From JAWUWD01 sp034112085 (lineage in GTDB: Bacteria; Bacteroidota; Bacteroidia; Cytophagales; Cyclobacteriaceae), in contig JAWUWD010000038.1 in assembly GCA_034112085.1 (NCBI GenBank), positions 45,088 to 109,087 of the forward strand: a DNA stretch of 64,000 nt. Reading direction: 5' to 3'. A model generated the notes under the pieces. The model was not told the DNA's origin. It worked only from the letters and a program-made list of their open reading frames with translations, and searched no databases. A program made the position numbers and the translations under genes. Positions 1 to 8,145 of the stretch are shown piece after piece (positions within the stretch are counted from its first letter, which is position 1; each line of letters begins with the position of its first letter).

Positions 1-512
1 CTGCCAGAGAAGTTGCACGTCAACTTAGATTGCGTGATATGGGAGGTATAATCGTAATCGATTTTATCGATATGCGAAGTGCCGAAAACAAAAAGTTGGT
101 TTACAATAAAATGAAGGATGAGATGGCCCCTGACCGCTCAAAATTCACTGTATTACCACTTTCTAAGTTTGGGTTGATGCAAATCACCCGCCAGCGAGTG
201 CGTCCAGAGATGAATATCACTACCCGTGAGGTTTGTCCTTCATGTAATGGTACCGGAAAGATCACTGCTTCGATCACTGTATCGGATGAGATAGAGAGTC
301 ACTTGGACTTCTTGATGAAGAAGCAAAATTCGAGCGGTATCTCTATTGTACTACATCCTTTCTTATATGCATTCTTTACTAAAGGAATCTTTTCTAAAAG
401 ATTTGATTGGATGATGAAGTATCACAAGTGGGTAAAACTAATTCAAGATAGTTCTCTGCCAATAACACAGTATAAGTTCTTAAATAAAGACGTAGAAGAG
501 ATTGAGTTATAA
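1..512 (+). CDS. rng: Ribonuclease E/G family protein, C-terminal part (5' end outside window)
   Basis: The reading frame is open from the left edge (first full codon at 3) to TAA at 510-512, so this is the 3' part of a longer gene. The peptide RDMGGIIVIDFIDM is the hallmark of the RNase E/G catalytic core, and VCPSCNGTGK supplies the CxxC zinc-link motif of that family. These endoribonucleases cut single-stranded AU-rich RNA in rRNA maturation and mRNA decay. About 95 residues follow the zinc link, which looks more like the compact RNase G form than the long RNase E scaffold. A hairpin terminator follows at 528-562. The TTG at 30 is inside the domain and is not a start. Confidence 0.93.
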   Translation, partial: AREVARQLRLRDMGGIIVIDFIDMRSAENKKLVYNKMKDEMAPDRSKFTVLPLSKFGLMQITRQRVRPEMNITTREVCPSCNGTGKITASITVSDEIESHLDFLMKKQNSSGISIVLHPFLYAFFTKGIFSKRFDWMMKYHKWVKLIQDSSLPITQYKFLNKDVEEIEL

Positions 513-527
513 TAATTAACTCAATTA

Positions 528-562
528 GAAAAAACCTCAGCAACTTATTGCTGAGGTTTTTT
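528..562 (+). terminator. Intrinsic terminator after the RNase E/G gene
   Basis: The inverted repeat AACCTCAGCAA / TTGCTGAGGTT closes a 4-5 nt loop and is followed by a T run. It lies 16 bases after the stop codon. Confidence 0.85.
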
Positions 563-596
563 CTATGTTAAAGTTTAGTAGAACACTACAACTTCC

Positions 597-621
597 ATTG
601 TAACATATAAAGTGTTATTTT
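597..621 (+). promoter_or_regulatory. Putative Rrf2 operator, site 1
   Basis: ATTGTAACAT opens an imperfect palindrome (TAACA-N7-TGTTA) that ends only 6 bases before the GTG start of the Rrf2-type gene. The same ten bases open a second palindrome at 1128, upstream of the neighbouring AhpD-like gene. I infer autoregulation. Confidence 0.5.
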
Positions 622-627
622 GCAGAT

Positions 628-1065
628 GTGCAAGCAAACTCCAATTTTACAAAATCCATTCATCTGTGCATCTATCTCAATCTCAAAGAAAGATTAGTTC
701 CTTCCTCAGAGTTTGCTGAAAGTCTTCAAACTAATCCAGTCGTAGTGAGAAGACTTATCGCTCTATTAAAAAAACACCAAATAATAGGCAGTACAGCAGG
801 TGCTCGTGGTGGATTCTTTTTAGAAAGGTCTGCAGAAAAAATCACCCTCTGGGAAATCTATCTAGCTGTTAGAGAAAAATCATTCTTCAATCGCCCGAAA
901 GTGAACCCCGCTTGTGTGGTTAGTAGTAATCTTGCCGTCTTGGTACATGATACCTTTTCAGAAGCAGAACTCTCTATGAAGCAGGTTCTTGAGAAATCTA
1001 CAATCTCGGGACTGACTAAAGACCTACAAGATATTTTGGAAATAAGCAACCCTCATAAGCTTTAA
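628..1065 (+). CDS. Rrf2 family transcriptional regulator
   Basis: This 145-residue protein has the N-terminal winged helix of Rrf2 regulators: SSEFAESLQTNPVVVRRLIALLKK is the recognition region, and GSTAGARGGFFLERSAEKITLWEIYLAV is the wing with the family GARGG motif. IscR and NsrR carry three clustered cysteines for an iron-sulfur cluster. Here only C96 lies in that region (the other cysteine, C14, is in the first helix), so a three-Cys cluster is unlikely and it resembles the YwnA-like branch. GTG at 628 is the only reasonable start; the ATG at 626 is in another frame. It probably controls itself and the AhpD-like gene downstream. Confidence 0.85.
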   Translation: MQANSNFTKSIHLCIYLNLKERLVPSSEFAESLQTNPVVVRRLIALLKKHQIIGSTAGARGGFFLERSAEKITLWEIYLAVREKSFFNRPKVNPACVVSSNLAVLVHDTFSEAELSMKQVLEKSTISGLTKDLQDILEISNPHKL

Positions 1066-1127
1066 ATAAGGCTTTTAAAAATAAAATAACTTATTTAAAA
1101 CTATTAAAGTTACTTATCAGTTTAATA

Positions 1128-1150
1128 ATTGTAACATTAATTATTACATT
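1128..1150 (+). promoter_or_regulatory. Putative Rrf2 operator, site 2
   Basis: TGTAA and TTACA are inverted around nine bases. The left part repeats ATTGTAACAT from the site at 597. It overlaps the likely -7 region (TACATTTA at 1145) of the AhpD-like gene, where a bound repressor would block transcription. Confidence 0.5.
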
Positions 1151-1163
1151 TAAAAAACTAACA

Positions 1164-1718
1164 ATGAATAACTTAAAAGTATTATCAAGAGAAGAAGTAG
1201 CAGTAGGAACACAAGGTGTTTATGACGCACTTGAAAGTAAAGTAGGAATGGTGCCTAATCTATACGCGGCAACTGCCAATTCTAGCAAAGCGCTTAATGC
1301 CTTGCTAACTTTAGGAGAAAATCTTAGTGGAGGTGAGTTTTCAGGCAAAGAAACTGAAGCCATAGCCCTTTCTGCAGGCGAAGCAAATAGCTGTGGATAT
1401 TGTCTTTCTGCACATACGGCAATTGGTAAAATGAACGGGTTCAGTGAAGAAGAAACACTTCAATTAAGAACTGGGGAAATAGAAGACAAAAAATTGAACT
1501 CCCTATCCAAATTGGTAAGAAACATAGTCATCACAAGAGGAAAGCCCGCTCAAATTATTATCGATAAATTTTTCAATTTAGGCTATTCCAAAGCAGCACT
1601 AACTGAAGTTATTGGTCATGTCGCTTTGAATACATTCACCAACTACATTAACCACATTGCTAACACTCCGATTGATTTCCCACTAGCTCCTGAGTTAGAA
1701 GAAGTAACATTAGCATAA
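1164..1718 (+). CDS. Carboxymuconolactone decarboxylase / AhpD-like peroxidase-related protein
   Basis: This 184-residue protein belongs to the alkylhydroperoxidase D-like (CMD) superfamily. The active-site motif ExxxCxxCxxxH is complete: E73, C77, C80 and H84 in EANSCGYCLSAH. In AhpD this motif forms a redox disulfide with a proton relay and reduces peroxides or a partner protein. Cytoplasmic location is expected because there is no signal peptide. It lies 98 bases after an Rrf2 regulator in the same direction, with a shared operator sequence before both, which suggests a small redox or electrophile stress unit. The electron donor and substrate cannot be told from sequence. Confidence 0.85.
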   Translation: MNNLKVLSREEVAVGTQGVYDALESKVGMVPNLYAATANSSKALNALLTLGENLSGGEFSGKETEAIALSAGEANSCGYCLSAHTAIGKMNGFSEEETLQLRTGEIEDKKLNSLSKLVRNIVITRGKPAQIIIDKFFNLGYSKAALTEVIGHVALNTFTNYINHIANTPIDFPLAPELEEVTLA

Positions 1719-1761
1719 TCAGTTTATGTTTGCCCATTCTTGTGCGTTTTCAATTAGATAT

Positions 1762-1796
1762 AAAATATCTCTGCATCTGTTGCAGAGATATTTTTA
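1762..1796 (+). terminator. Intrinsic terminator after the AhpD-like gene
   Basis: AATATCTCTGCA and TGCAGAGATATT form a long stem with a very short loop, followed by TTTTTATTTAT. Confidence 0.88.
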
Positions 1797-1933
1797 TTTA
1801 TCAACGGGTACCTTTCCCTATTAATGTCTTTTCAATAGTTACTATTTTATCATTGGGCTGTAATTGGTTAGCGTAAAGATGTTTGGCAGAGATTAAAAGA
1901 TGGAAGTTACTATCCAAAAGTTGCCATATTTTG

Positions 1934-1964
1934 AGTTACTTACCATTAGATAAATTAAGTAACT
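1934..1964 (+). promoter_or_regulatory. Leader hairpin abutting the M1 peptidase start codon
   Basis: AGTTACTTA (1934-1942) and TAAGTAACT (1956-1964) are perfect 9-base inverted arms around 13 bases. The right arm ends at the base before ATG 1965, so the initiation region would be partly paired in the mRNA. It could alternatively be a protein operator. Confidence 0.45.
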
Positions 1965-3842
1965 ATGCGATTTCTAAAAAACATACTATTCCTAGCGCTG
2001 ACAGTGTTCATTCTTTCTCAATGTCAACCACCACAAAAAGAACAAGCCCTTACTATGAAAGCCAATGATGTCCACTCTTTTGCCAAACCTCAAGAAGCAG
2101 TAGTTACCCATTTAGAGTGGGATGCCGATGTGAATTTTGAAACAAAAATTATTACCGCAAAGGCGAGTCTTACAATCAAGAAATCAGATGATGCAGAGAA
2201 AATTATATTAGATATTAAAGACCTACAGATCGATCGTGTCACTTTGGGGACTGAAGAGGATAAAGTAGATTTTCAAATTGGCGATGAAAAAGCACATATG
2301 GGTAGGCCTCTCACCATTCGCTTAGAAAAAAACACTGAGTTGGTGAATATCTATTATAAGACTAGCCCTACTGCAGAAGCAGTTCAGTGGCTATCACCAG
2401 TACAAACAGCAGGGAAAACATCACCTTTCTTATTTACGCAATCACAAGCAATACTTGCGAGAAGCTGGGTGCCCATACAAGATTCTCCAGGCATAAGATT
2501 CACTTACAATGCCACTGTCCAAGTTCCCCAAGGACTACTAGCACTAATGAGTGCGGAAAATCCAAAAGAAAAATCTATTGATGGTAAATACTCCTTTACT
2601 ATGAAGCAGCCCATACCCGCGTACCTTCTCGCTTTGGCAGTAGGTGATGTAACTTACCAGAGCATCAGTAATAGATCAGGAGTATATGCTGAGCCTTCAG
2701 TAATCGAAAAAGCAGCTTATGAATTCGGAGAGCTTGAGAGCATGATCCAAGCAGCAGAGTCTCTTTACGGAAAGTATCAATGGGAAGTTTATGATATTAT
2801 TGTATTGCCTCCAAGTTTTCCATTTGGCGGAATGGAAAATCCAAGATTGACTTTTGCTACTCCAACCATATTGGCTGGTGACCGATCCCTAACTTCTTTA
2901 GTTGCTCATGAACTGGCACATTCGTGGTCAGGAAATCTTGTAACCAATGCCACTTGGAATGACTTTTGGCTCAATGAAGGCTTTACCGTCTATTTTGAGC
3001 AGCGTATCATGGAGGTTTTATATGGAAGAGAATATTCAGAGATGCTTGCAGCGCTGTCTATGCAAGATCTCGAAGAAGAAGTTGCACAGATGATGGCTGA
3101 TGGACATAGTGCCGATACCCATCTCAAATTGGAATTGACTGATAGAAATCCAGATGATGGAATGAACTCCATCGCCTATGACAAAGGATATCTATTCCTT
3201 AGATCATTAGAGGAGAAAGTTGGACGAGAAGTATTTGATGGGTTTCTAAAAGAGTACTTTTCAGTTAATGCGTTTAAGGTCATGACTACAGAAGTATTTA
3301 TCGAATACCTAAATACCAACCTGTTTGAAAAAAATGGTATCGAAATAGATGAATCAATCTATCAAGCATGGATCTACGGAGAAGGATTGCCAGTAAACAA
3401 ACCTCAACCGACATCTGATAAATTTGCTAAAGTTTCAGAAGCGATGGATTTGTTCTTATCTGGCACCACAGCTTCAGAGTTGCCAACAGCAGACTGGAGT
3501 TCGCACGAATGGCTTCATTTCGTTCGTTCGATACCACAAGAAACCTCACTAGAACAGATGGCTGCACTCGATCAAGAATATGGGTTTTCAAGTACCGGTA
3601 ATTCTGAGGTGCTGACTGCATGGCTTGTGCAAGCTATTGACCATCAATATGAAGTTGCTTATGTCAACCTTGAATACTTTCTGGTTAATGCAGGAAGGCG
3701 TAAGTTTCTTACTCCACTTTACGGAGCTATGATCAAAACAGAAGCAGGAACGGCAATGGCTAACTCTATTTATGAGAAAGCAAGGCCAAATTATCACTTT
3801 GTTTCTACAAGTACTATAGACGAAATGCTGGATTGGAAATGA
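1965..3842 (+). CDS. M1 family metallopeptidase (aminopeptidase N / LTA4-hydrolase type)
   Basis: This exported zinc aminopeptidase has 625 residues. The zinc site HELAH is at 315-319 and the third ligand is E338 in NEGF, the family spacing. The exopeptidase motif GGMEN is at 288-292, and YDKGY near residue 405 carries the expected tyrosine. The tail after about residue 470 resembles the helical C-terminal domain of leukotriene A4 hydrolase-like members. The N-terminus is a signal sequence ending in FILSQCQ; a lipoprotein is likely, although Gln before the cysteine is unusual for a lipobox. It probably trims peptides in the periplasm or at the outer membrane. A perfect inverted repeat sits against the start codon. 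Confidence 0.93.
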   Translation: MRFLKNILFLALTVFILSQCQPPQKEQALTMKANDVHSFAKPQEAVVTHLEWDADVNFETKIITAKASLTIKKSDDAEKIILDIKDLQIDRVTLGTEEDKVDFQIGDEKAHMGRPLTIRLEKNTELVNIYYKTSPTAEAVQWLSPVQTAGKTSPFLFTQSQAILARSWVPIQDSPGIRFTYNATVQVPQGLLALMSAENPKEKSIDGKYSFTMKQPIPAYLLALAVGDVTYQSISNRSGVYAEPSVIEKAAYEFGELESMIQAAESLYGKYQWEVYDIIVLPPSFPFGGMENPRLTFATPTILAGDRSLTSLVAHELAHSWSGNLVTNATWNDFWLNEGFTVYFEQRIMEVLYGREYSEMLAALSMQDLEEEVAQMMADGHSADTHLKLELTDRNPDDGMNSIAYDKGYLFLRSLEEKVGREVFDGFLKEYFSVNAFKVMTTEVFIEYLNTNLFEKNGIEIDESIYQAWIYGEGLPVNKPQPTSDKFAKVSEAMDLFLSGTTASELPTADWSSHEWLHFVRSIPQETSLEQMAALDQEYGFSSTGNSEVLTAWLVQAIDHQYEVAYVNLEYFLVNAGRRKFLTPLYGAMIKTEAGTAMANSIYEKARPNYHFVSTSTIDEMLDWK

Positions 3843-3852
3843 TCTATAGGTT

Positions 3853-4407
3853 ATGAATGAAAACTATATGGATAGCATTAAAAAACAATTCACCTATTAC
3901 AAAAAATTGGGCGATCTTGCTTTTGCCCAATTATCTACAAATGATATTTTCATCCGTTCCAATAACGAAACGAATGACATAGCCACTCTTGTAAAGCATC
4001 TTCATGGGAACATGCTATCTAGATAGATCAATCTTCTTACAGAAGATGGAGAAAAGACTTGGCGGAAGCGAGATGACGAATTTGTAAACGATATAGCAAA
4101 CAAATCTGATATCCTTGTGCTCTGGGAGGCTGGATGGGAATGTTTTTTTAACACACTTGATATCATCAAACCAAGTGATCTAGATAAAATAATCTACATA
4201 CGCAATCAAGGTCATACTGTAATGGAGGCATACAATCGGCAATTAGAACATTACCCATACCACATAGGTCAAATCGTGCATATCGCTAAAGTTATTCGTG
4301 GTGATCAGTGGCAGAGCTTATCCATTCCGAAAGGTGAATCAACCACCTATAATCAAGAGAGATTCAGTAAAGAGAAAACACGGAAACACTTCACAGATGA
4401 TTTGTGA
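3853..4407 (+). pseudogene. DUF1572 (DinB-like) gene interrupted by one in-frame TAG
   Basis: ATG at 3853 begins a continuous frame to TGA at 4405-4407, about 184 residues, the usual length of the DUF1572 branch of the DinB/YfiT four-helix fold. The only fault is TAG at 4024-4026 (codon 58), where LVKHLHGNMLSR is followed directly by INLLTEDGEKTWRKRDDEF. Family members have Trp after the Arg at this place, so TGG to TAG is the simplest explanation. The frame and motifs are otherwise intact, including the late HYPYHIGQIVHI segment with its metal-site histidines. The change looks recent, or it could be a sequencing error or read-through. These proteins are presumed metal-dependent transferases of unknown substrate. 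The gene lies between the M1 peptidase and purM. Confidence 0.8.
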
Positions 4408-4448
4408 TATTCACAGATGAATGTAATATAATCTCTAAAGGCTTTTTG

Positions 4449-4456
4449 TACTTTTG
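4449..4456 (+). promoter_or_regulatory. -7 box for purM
   Basis: TACTTTTG matches TAnnTTTG, the -7 consensus of the Bacteroidota primary sigma factor. It lies 26 bases before ATG 4483, giving a short leader. I see no convincing -33 element. Its position supports choosing 4483 over the upstream GTG at 4456. Confidence 0.5.
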
Positions 4457-4482
4457 TGGGACTTATCAAAAATCTCTTCACG

Positions 4483-5646
4483 ATGAACGAAAGATATATG
4501 CAACGAGGCGTATCAGCCTCTAAAGAAGATGTCCACAATGCCATCAAAAACATAGATAAGGGATTATACCCTACTGCTTTCTGCAAAGTGGTAGAAGACT
4601 TTATAGGTGGTGATCCAACATATTGTAACATCATGCATGCTGACGGAGCAGGAACTAAATCATCATTAGCTTATCTGTATTGGAAAGAAACAGGGGATCT
4701 ATCTGTATGGAAAGGCATAGCACAAGATGCTGTCATCATGAATACAGATGACTTGTTGTGTATCGGGGCTGTAGATAATATTCTACTATCCTCTACTATT
4801 GGGAGAAATAAGAACTTGATACCAGGTGAAGTTCTTTCAGCTTTGATCAATGGCACTGAAGAAGTACTGCAAATGCTCCGTGACAATGGCGTTAATATTA
4901 TCAGCACTGGGGGAGAAACTGCTGACTTAGGAGACCTTGTTCGGACAATAGTTGTAGATAGTACAGTGACTGCTCGTATGAAAAGAGCAGATGTCATCAC
5001 CAATAAAAAAATTCAAGATGGGGATGTAATCGTGGGTCTTGCCTCATATGGACAAGCTACCTATGAAGATGAGTACAATGGAGGAATGGGGAGCAATGGA
5101 CTTACGTCTGCTAGACATGACGTCTTTCATAAGTCATACGCAAGTAAATACCCAGAGTCATTTGATCCGAAAGTCCCAGAAGATCTGATATACAGCGGTG
5201 GCTACAAATTTACTGATCTAGTAGAAGGTTCGCCTATCAATGCAGGCAAATTGGTGCTTTCACCGACAAGAACATATGCCCCTGTAATAGCCGAAGCTCT
5301 CAAACAATATAGAAATCAAATACACGGTATGGTCCATTGCAGTGGTGGTGCACAAACTAAAGTGTTACACTTCGTAGAAGGATTGCATATCATCAAGGAC
5401 AACTTGTTTGACATTCCACCATTATTCAGAATGATCCAGGAGGAGAGTGGAACAGACTGGCAAGAAATGTACAAAGTCTTCAATATGGGGCACCGTATGG
5501 AGTTATACCTTCCAGAAAACATTGCTCAAGACATTATTGAAATATCTAAGAGTTTTGGAATTCCTGCACAAGTAATTGGTCGTGTAGAAAAAGCAGAAAC
5601 CAAAAAAGTGACAATCAATAGTACATTCGGAAAGTTTGTATATTAG
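4483..5646 (+). CDS. purM: Phosphoribosylformylglycinamidine cyclo-ligase (AIR synthetase)
   Basis: PurM closes the imidazole ring of FGAM using ATP to make aminoimidazole ribotide, the fifth step of purine synthesis. The 387-residue product starts MNERYMQRGVSASKED. The glycine-rich phosphate loop and substrate regions MHADGAGTKSSLAYLYW, NTDDLLCIGA and STGGETADLGDL match the PurM/PurL superfamily, and GMVHCSGGAQTKVLHFV is the C-terminal domain signature. The length fits the Bacteroidota form of the enzyme, somewhat longer than the roughly 345 residues of E. coli. It stands alone here with no other pur genes nearby. Confidence 0.93.
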   Translation: MNERYMQRGVSASKEDVHNAIKNIDKGLYPTAFCKVVEDFIGGDPTYCNIMHADGAGTKSSLAYLYWKETGDLSVWKGIAQDAVIMNTDDLLCIGAVDNILLSSTIGRNKNLIPGEVLSALINGTEEVLQMLRDNGVNIISTGGETADLGDLVRTIVVDSTVTARMKRADVITNKKIQDGDVIVGLASYGQATYEDEYNGGMGSNGLTSARHDVFHKSYASKYPESFDPKVPEDLIYSGGYKFTDLVEGSPINAGKLVLSPTRTYAPVIAEALKQYRNQIHGMVHCSGGAQTKVLHFVEGLHIIKDNLFDIPPLFRMIQEESGTDWQEMYKVFNMGHRMELYLPENIAQDIIEISKSFGIPAQVIGRVEKAETKKVTINSTFGKFVY

Positions 5647-5664
5647 AAATGAGTTTGACTTTGA

Positions 5665-6702
5665 CTAGGACTCGTTCTCGAAAAACAACATGTAGTAGTA
5701 TTGTTGTCTTTCTTCATCAAATCCTCTTTCAATATTTTTTCGATTTCCATGAACATACAGATGGAAGTTTTTATCAAGTTTGATCACTGACTTCGTGAAT
5801 TTATTGCCTTGCTTCACAGCTGGTGCCGACACTTCAAATTCATCATACAACTTCACATCATTGTTTTCAGCATACTGAGTCTTGAATTCTTGAAACTTCT
5901 CAATCACTTCAGGAGCTTGCATGACCTCTTCTTCAAATTCCCGCACGTTGAAAGTCTCTTTTTCCTTAAAGTAATTAACTGAGGTCTTCACTAAATCAAT
6001 TTGATCAACCCTAGTGGCCTCTTCAAATCCCTCTTTTGCGAAATCTTTGCAAAGTTGCAGGTAGTTATGTGTATGATAGAAATTATCTTCTCTTGGTTTA
6101 GCGCCAATAAAATCGTCACGCCAATACTTTGCTTCCTCACCCCCTTTATTGGTACTATCTACTATTGCAACCTTGTAGCCATGATCTTTTTCAGTATTAA
6201 AGATAAGACAGCCTTTATCTAGTTTGTTGATATTAATCCCTTCTTCTTGAGCGATCTCATATCCATCATTTTGAGGATATACCTTTAGATAAGTGTCCTT
6301 ATTTTCAGATTTGAAGATTCCTACAGCATCTGTCACTTCATCATCAATCACACATTCATCAAAGTACACCGCGTACAATTCTCCACTCTTGATCATCGGG
6401 TGCTGAGAAGACTCATATAGATGCTTGGCAATATTGATAGACTGTAAATAAAGCGCATCAGGATCATCAAATATAGCAGTCGCATAGGAAAACAATTCAT
6501 TTAGTGACAAGTCTGAAGAATGCGACAATGTGTATAAACCTGTTTCCTTAAATGGTTTAAGAAAGTAGTTTTTCAGTAAGAGTCGAAGATCATCATCAAT
6601 ACTTACGGTATTTTTACCAATCTTCACCCCTTCATTTTCGACTTGACTACCTATATGGTGTACTGCCAAAGTGGACAGAATACTCTCTTTAAAATTAAAC
6701 AT
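5665..6702 (-). CDS. Nucleoid-associated protein, NdpA/YejK family
   Basis: The protein has 345 residues from Met at 6702. An upstream Met at 6750 would add a hydrophobic stretch unlike the family, which begins close to MFNFKESILSTLAVHHIGS. The motifs LAVHHIGS, YAVYFDECVID, VGIFKSENKDTYLKV, DKGCLIFN and YWRDDFIGAKPREDNFYHT fit the 37-kD nucleoid-associated family. These proteins bind DNA without known sequence specificity; their exact role in Bacteroidota is not established. It converges with purM, whose stop codon is only 18 bases away. Confidence 0.85.
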   Translation of the reverse strand: MFNFKESILSTLAVHHIGSQVENEGVKIGKNTVSIDDDLRLLLKNYFLKPFKETGLYTLSHSSDLSLNELFSYATAIFDDPDALYLQSINIAKHLYESSQHPMIKSGELYAVYFDECVIDDEVTDAVGIFKSENKDTYLKVYPQNDGYEIAQEEGININKLDKGCLIFNTEKDHGYKVAIVDSTNKGGEEAKYWRDDFIGAKPREDNFYHTHNYLQLCKDFAKEGFEEATRVDQIDLVKTSVNYFKEKETFNVREFEEEVMQAPEVIEKFQEFKTQYAENNDVKLYDEFEVSAPAVKQGNKFTKSVIKLDKNFHLYVHGNRKNIERGFDEERQQYYYMLFFENES

Positions 6703-6903
6703 ATCTTGATAATTAATTGTTATGCAATATACATAGACTGCAGAATACATTGATGTATATAAGTACCAATAGATTTCAAACGATAATACTCAGTAGACGT
6801 ATTGAAATATGAATTACATCCCCCATTTTGGGTTAATCGGGCCTAGGAATTCAATTTAGTTGAATAATAAAAGTGTAATCTGTGCTTAATTTTATACCTT
6901 CTT

Positions 6904-8145
6904 ATGATGATCAGACGAACGCTATTTACTTTTGCCATAATATTAGGAGTTTACTTTGAGTCTGTTGCTCAAAATAATTTAGGATTCAAATTGCCGGAAA
7001 ATATTAACCGTGTCAATATCCCCTTTGAGTCATACAACAATCTTGTGGTCATACCCGTGATTTTAAATGGAATACTTCCTTTGAAGTTTGTTTTAGATAC
7101 TGGGGTAAGAACTACGATACTTACCGAAAAGGCATTTAGTGATATCCTCAACCTAGACTATGACAAGCACTTAGTAATAAGTGGCGTTGGTGGTAAAAAA
7201 TTAGTTGATGCTTATATCACCAATGGAGTCTCACTGGAGCTACCCGGGATGAAAGGGGAAGGACATACCATGTTGGTATTAGAGAAAGACTATATAGAAT
7301 TGAGCAACTATCTTGGGACTCAAGTTCATGGAGTATTAGGCTATGAAATATTTAGTAGGTTTATAGTGAAAATTGATTTCAAAAAAAGAGTTCTATCATT
7401 GATCAAGCCTCATAAATTTCGTAGAGGGCGAAAATTCTTGACGGTCCCTATCAATATCGAGGATACTAAACCTTATGTCAATGCATCAGTTACACAACAA
7501 AATGGTCAAACAAGTATAATGAAGATAATGATTGACTCTGGAGCGAGTCACGGATTACTATTGGAGCCTAATAACGGCACTGAAGTGACATTGCCTGAGA
7601 AAACCATAACTAGTAATATTGGACGTGGTATTGGGGGGGAATTGAAAGGGAAAATTGGAAGAATAAGCAAATTAGCATTTGGTGATTTCACATTTGAGGA
7701 TGTCATTACAACCTTTCCAGACCCGGATGCCTATATGGATAGTCTGAAAATGGGATTGACTTTTAGACATGGGACAATGGGAGGAGCGATTTTATCCAGA
7801 TTTACAACCATATTTGATTATTCAACTAATAAAATGTATCTGAAAAAAAATTCTGCTTACAAAAAGAGTTTTGAATATAACATGAGTGGATTGGTAATTA
7901 AGGCTACTGGGAGCAGATTAAAAAAATTCAAAATAGTTGAAGTTCGGAACGGTTCATCGGCTGAAAAAGCTGGAGTACTTTCAGGGGACTTCGTATTATC
8001 AGTTAATAATAATTCTGCTAACAACTTACCTCTCCAGGAAGTGATTGGCATGTTTAATTCCAGATCTAATAAATCTATCAGAATAGAACTTGAAAGAGAC
8101 GGAAAACGGGTTTTTAAAAAATTTAAGTTGGTCCGTCAGATTTAA
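6904..8145 (+). CDS. Exported retropepsin-like aspartic protease with C-terminal PDZ domain
   Basis: A signal peptide ends near VAQ (about residue 22). Two retropepsin-type half domains follow, with active-site triads D65-T-G (FVLDTGVRT) and D211-S-G (IMIDSGASHG), so a single chain could supply both catalytic aspartates. A PDZ domain spans roughly residues 325-410 (EVRNGSSAEKAGVLSGDFVLSVNN). It probably acts in the periplasm, with PDZ guiding substrate choice; the substrate is unknown. ATG 6904 and ATG 6907 are both possible starts. Its 3' end overlaps the convergent aminotransferase gene by 23 bases. Confidence 0.85.
   Translation: MMIRRTLFTFAIILGVYFESVAQNNLGFKLPENINRVNIPFESYNNLVVIPVILNGILPLKFVLDTGVRTTILTEKAFSDILNLDYDKHLVISGVGGKKLVDAYITNGVSLELPGMKGEGHTMLVLEKDYIELSNYLGTQVHGVLGYEIFSRFIVKIDFKKRVLSLIKPHKFRRGRKFLTVPINIEDTKPYVNASVTQQNGQTSIMKIMIDSGASHGLLLEPNNGTEVTLPEKTITSNIGRGIGGELKGKIGRISKLAFGDFTFEDVITTFPDPDAYMDSLKMGLTFRHGTMGGAILSRFTTIFDYSTNKMYLKKNSAYKKSFEYNMSGLVIKATGSRLKKFKIVEVRNGSSAEKAGVLSGDFVLSVNNNSANNLPLQEVIGMFNSRSNKSIRIELERDGKRVFKKFKLVRQI

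Noticed and set aside
1883..2068. A 61-codon plus-strand frame overlapping the start of the M1 peptidase
   Set aside because: It runs through the leader hairpin and the first part of the peptidase in another frame, with no recognisable protein.
4117..4407. Separate small gene starting with GTG 4117
   Set aside because: It is in frame with the upstream DUF1572 part and lacks its own start context; it is the back half of the broken gene.
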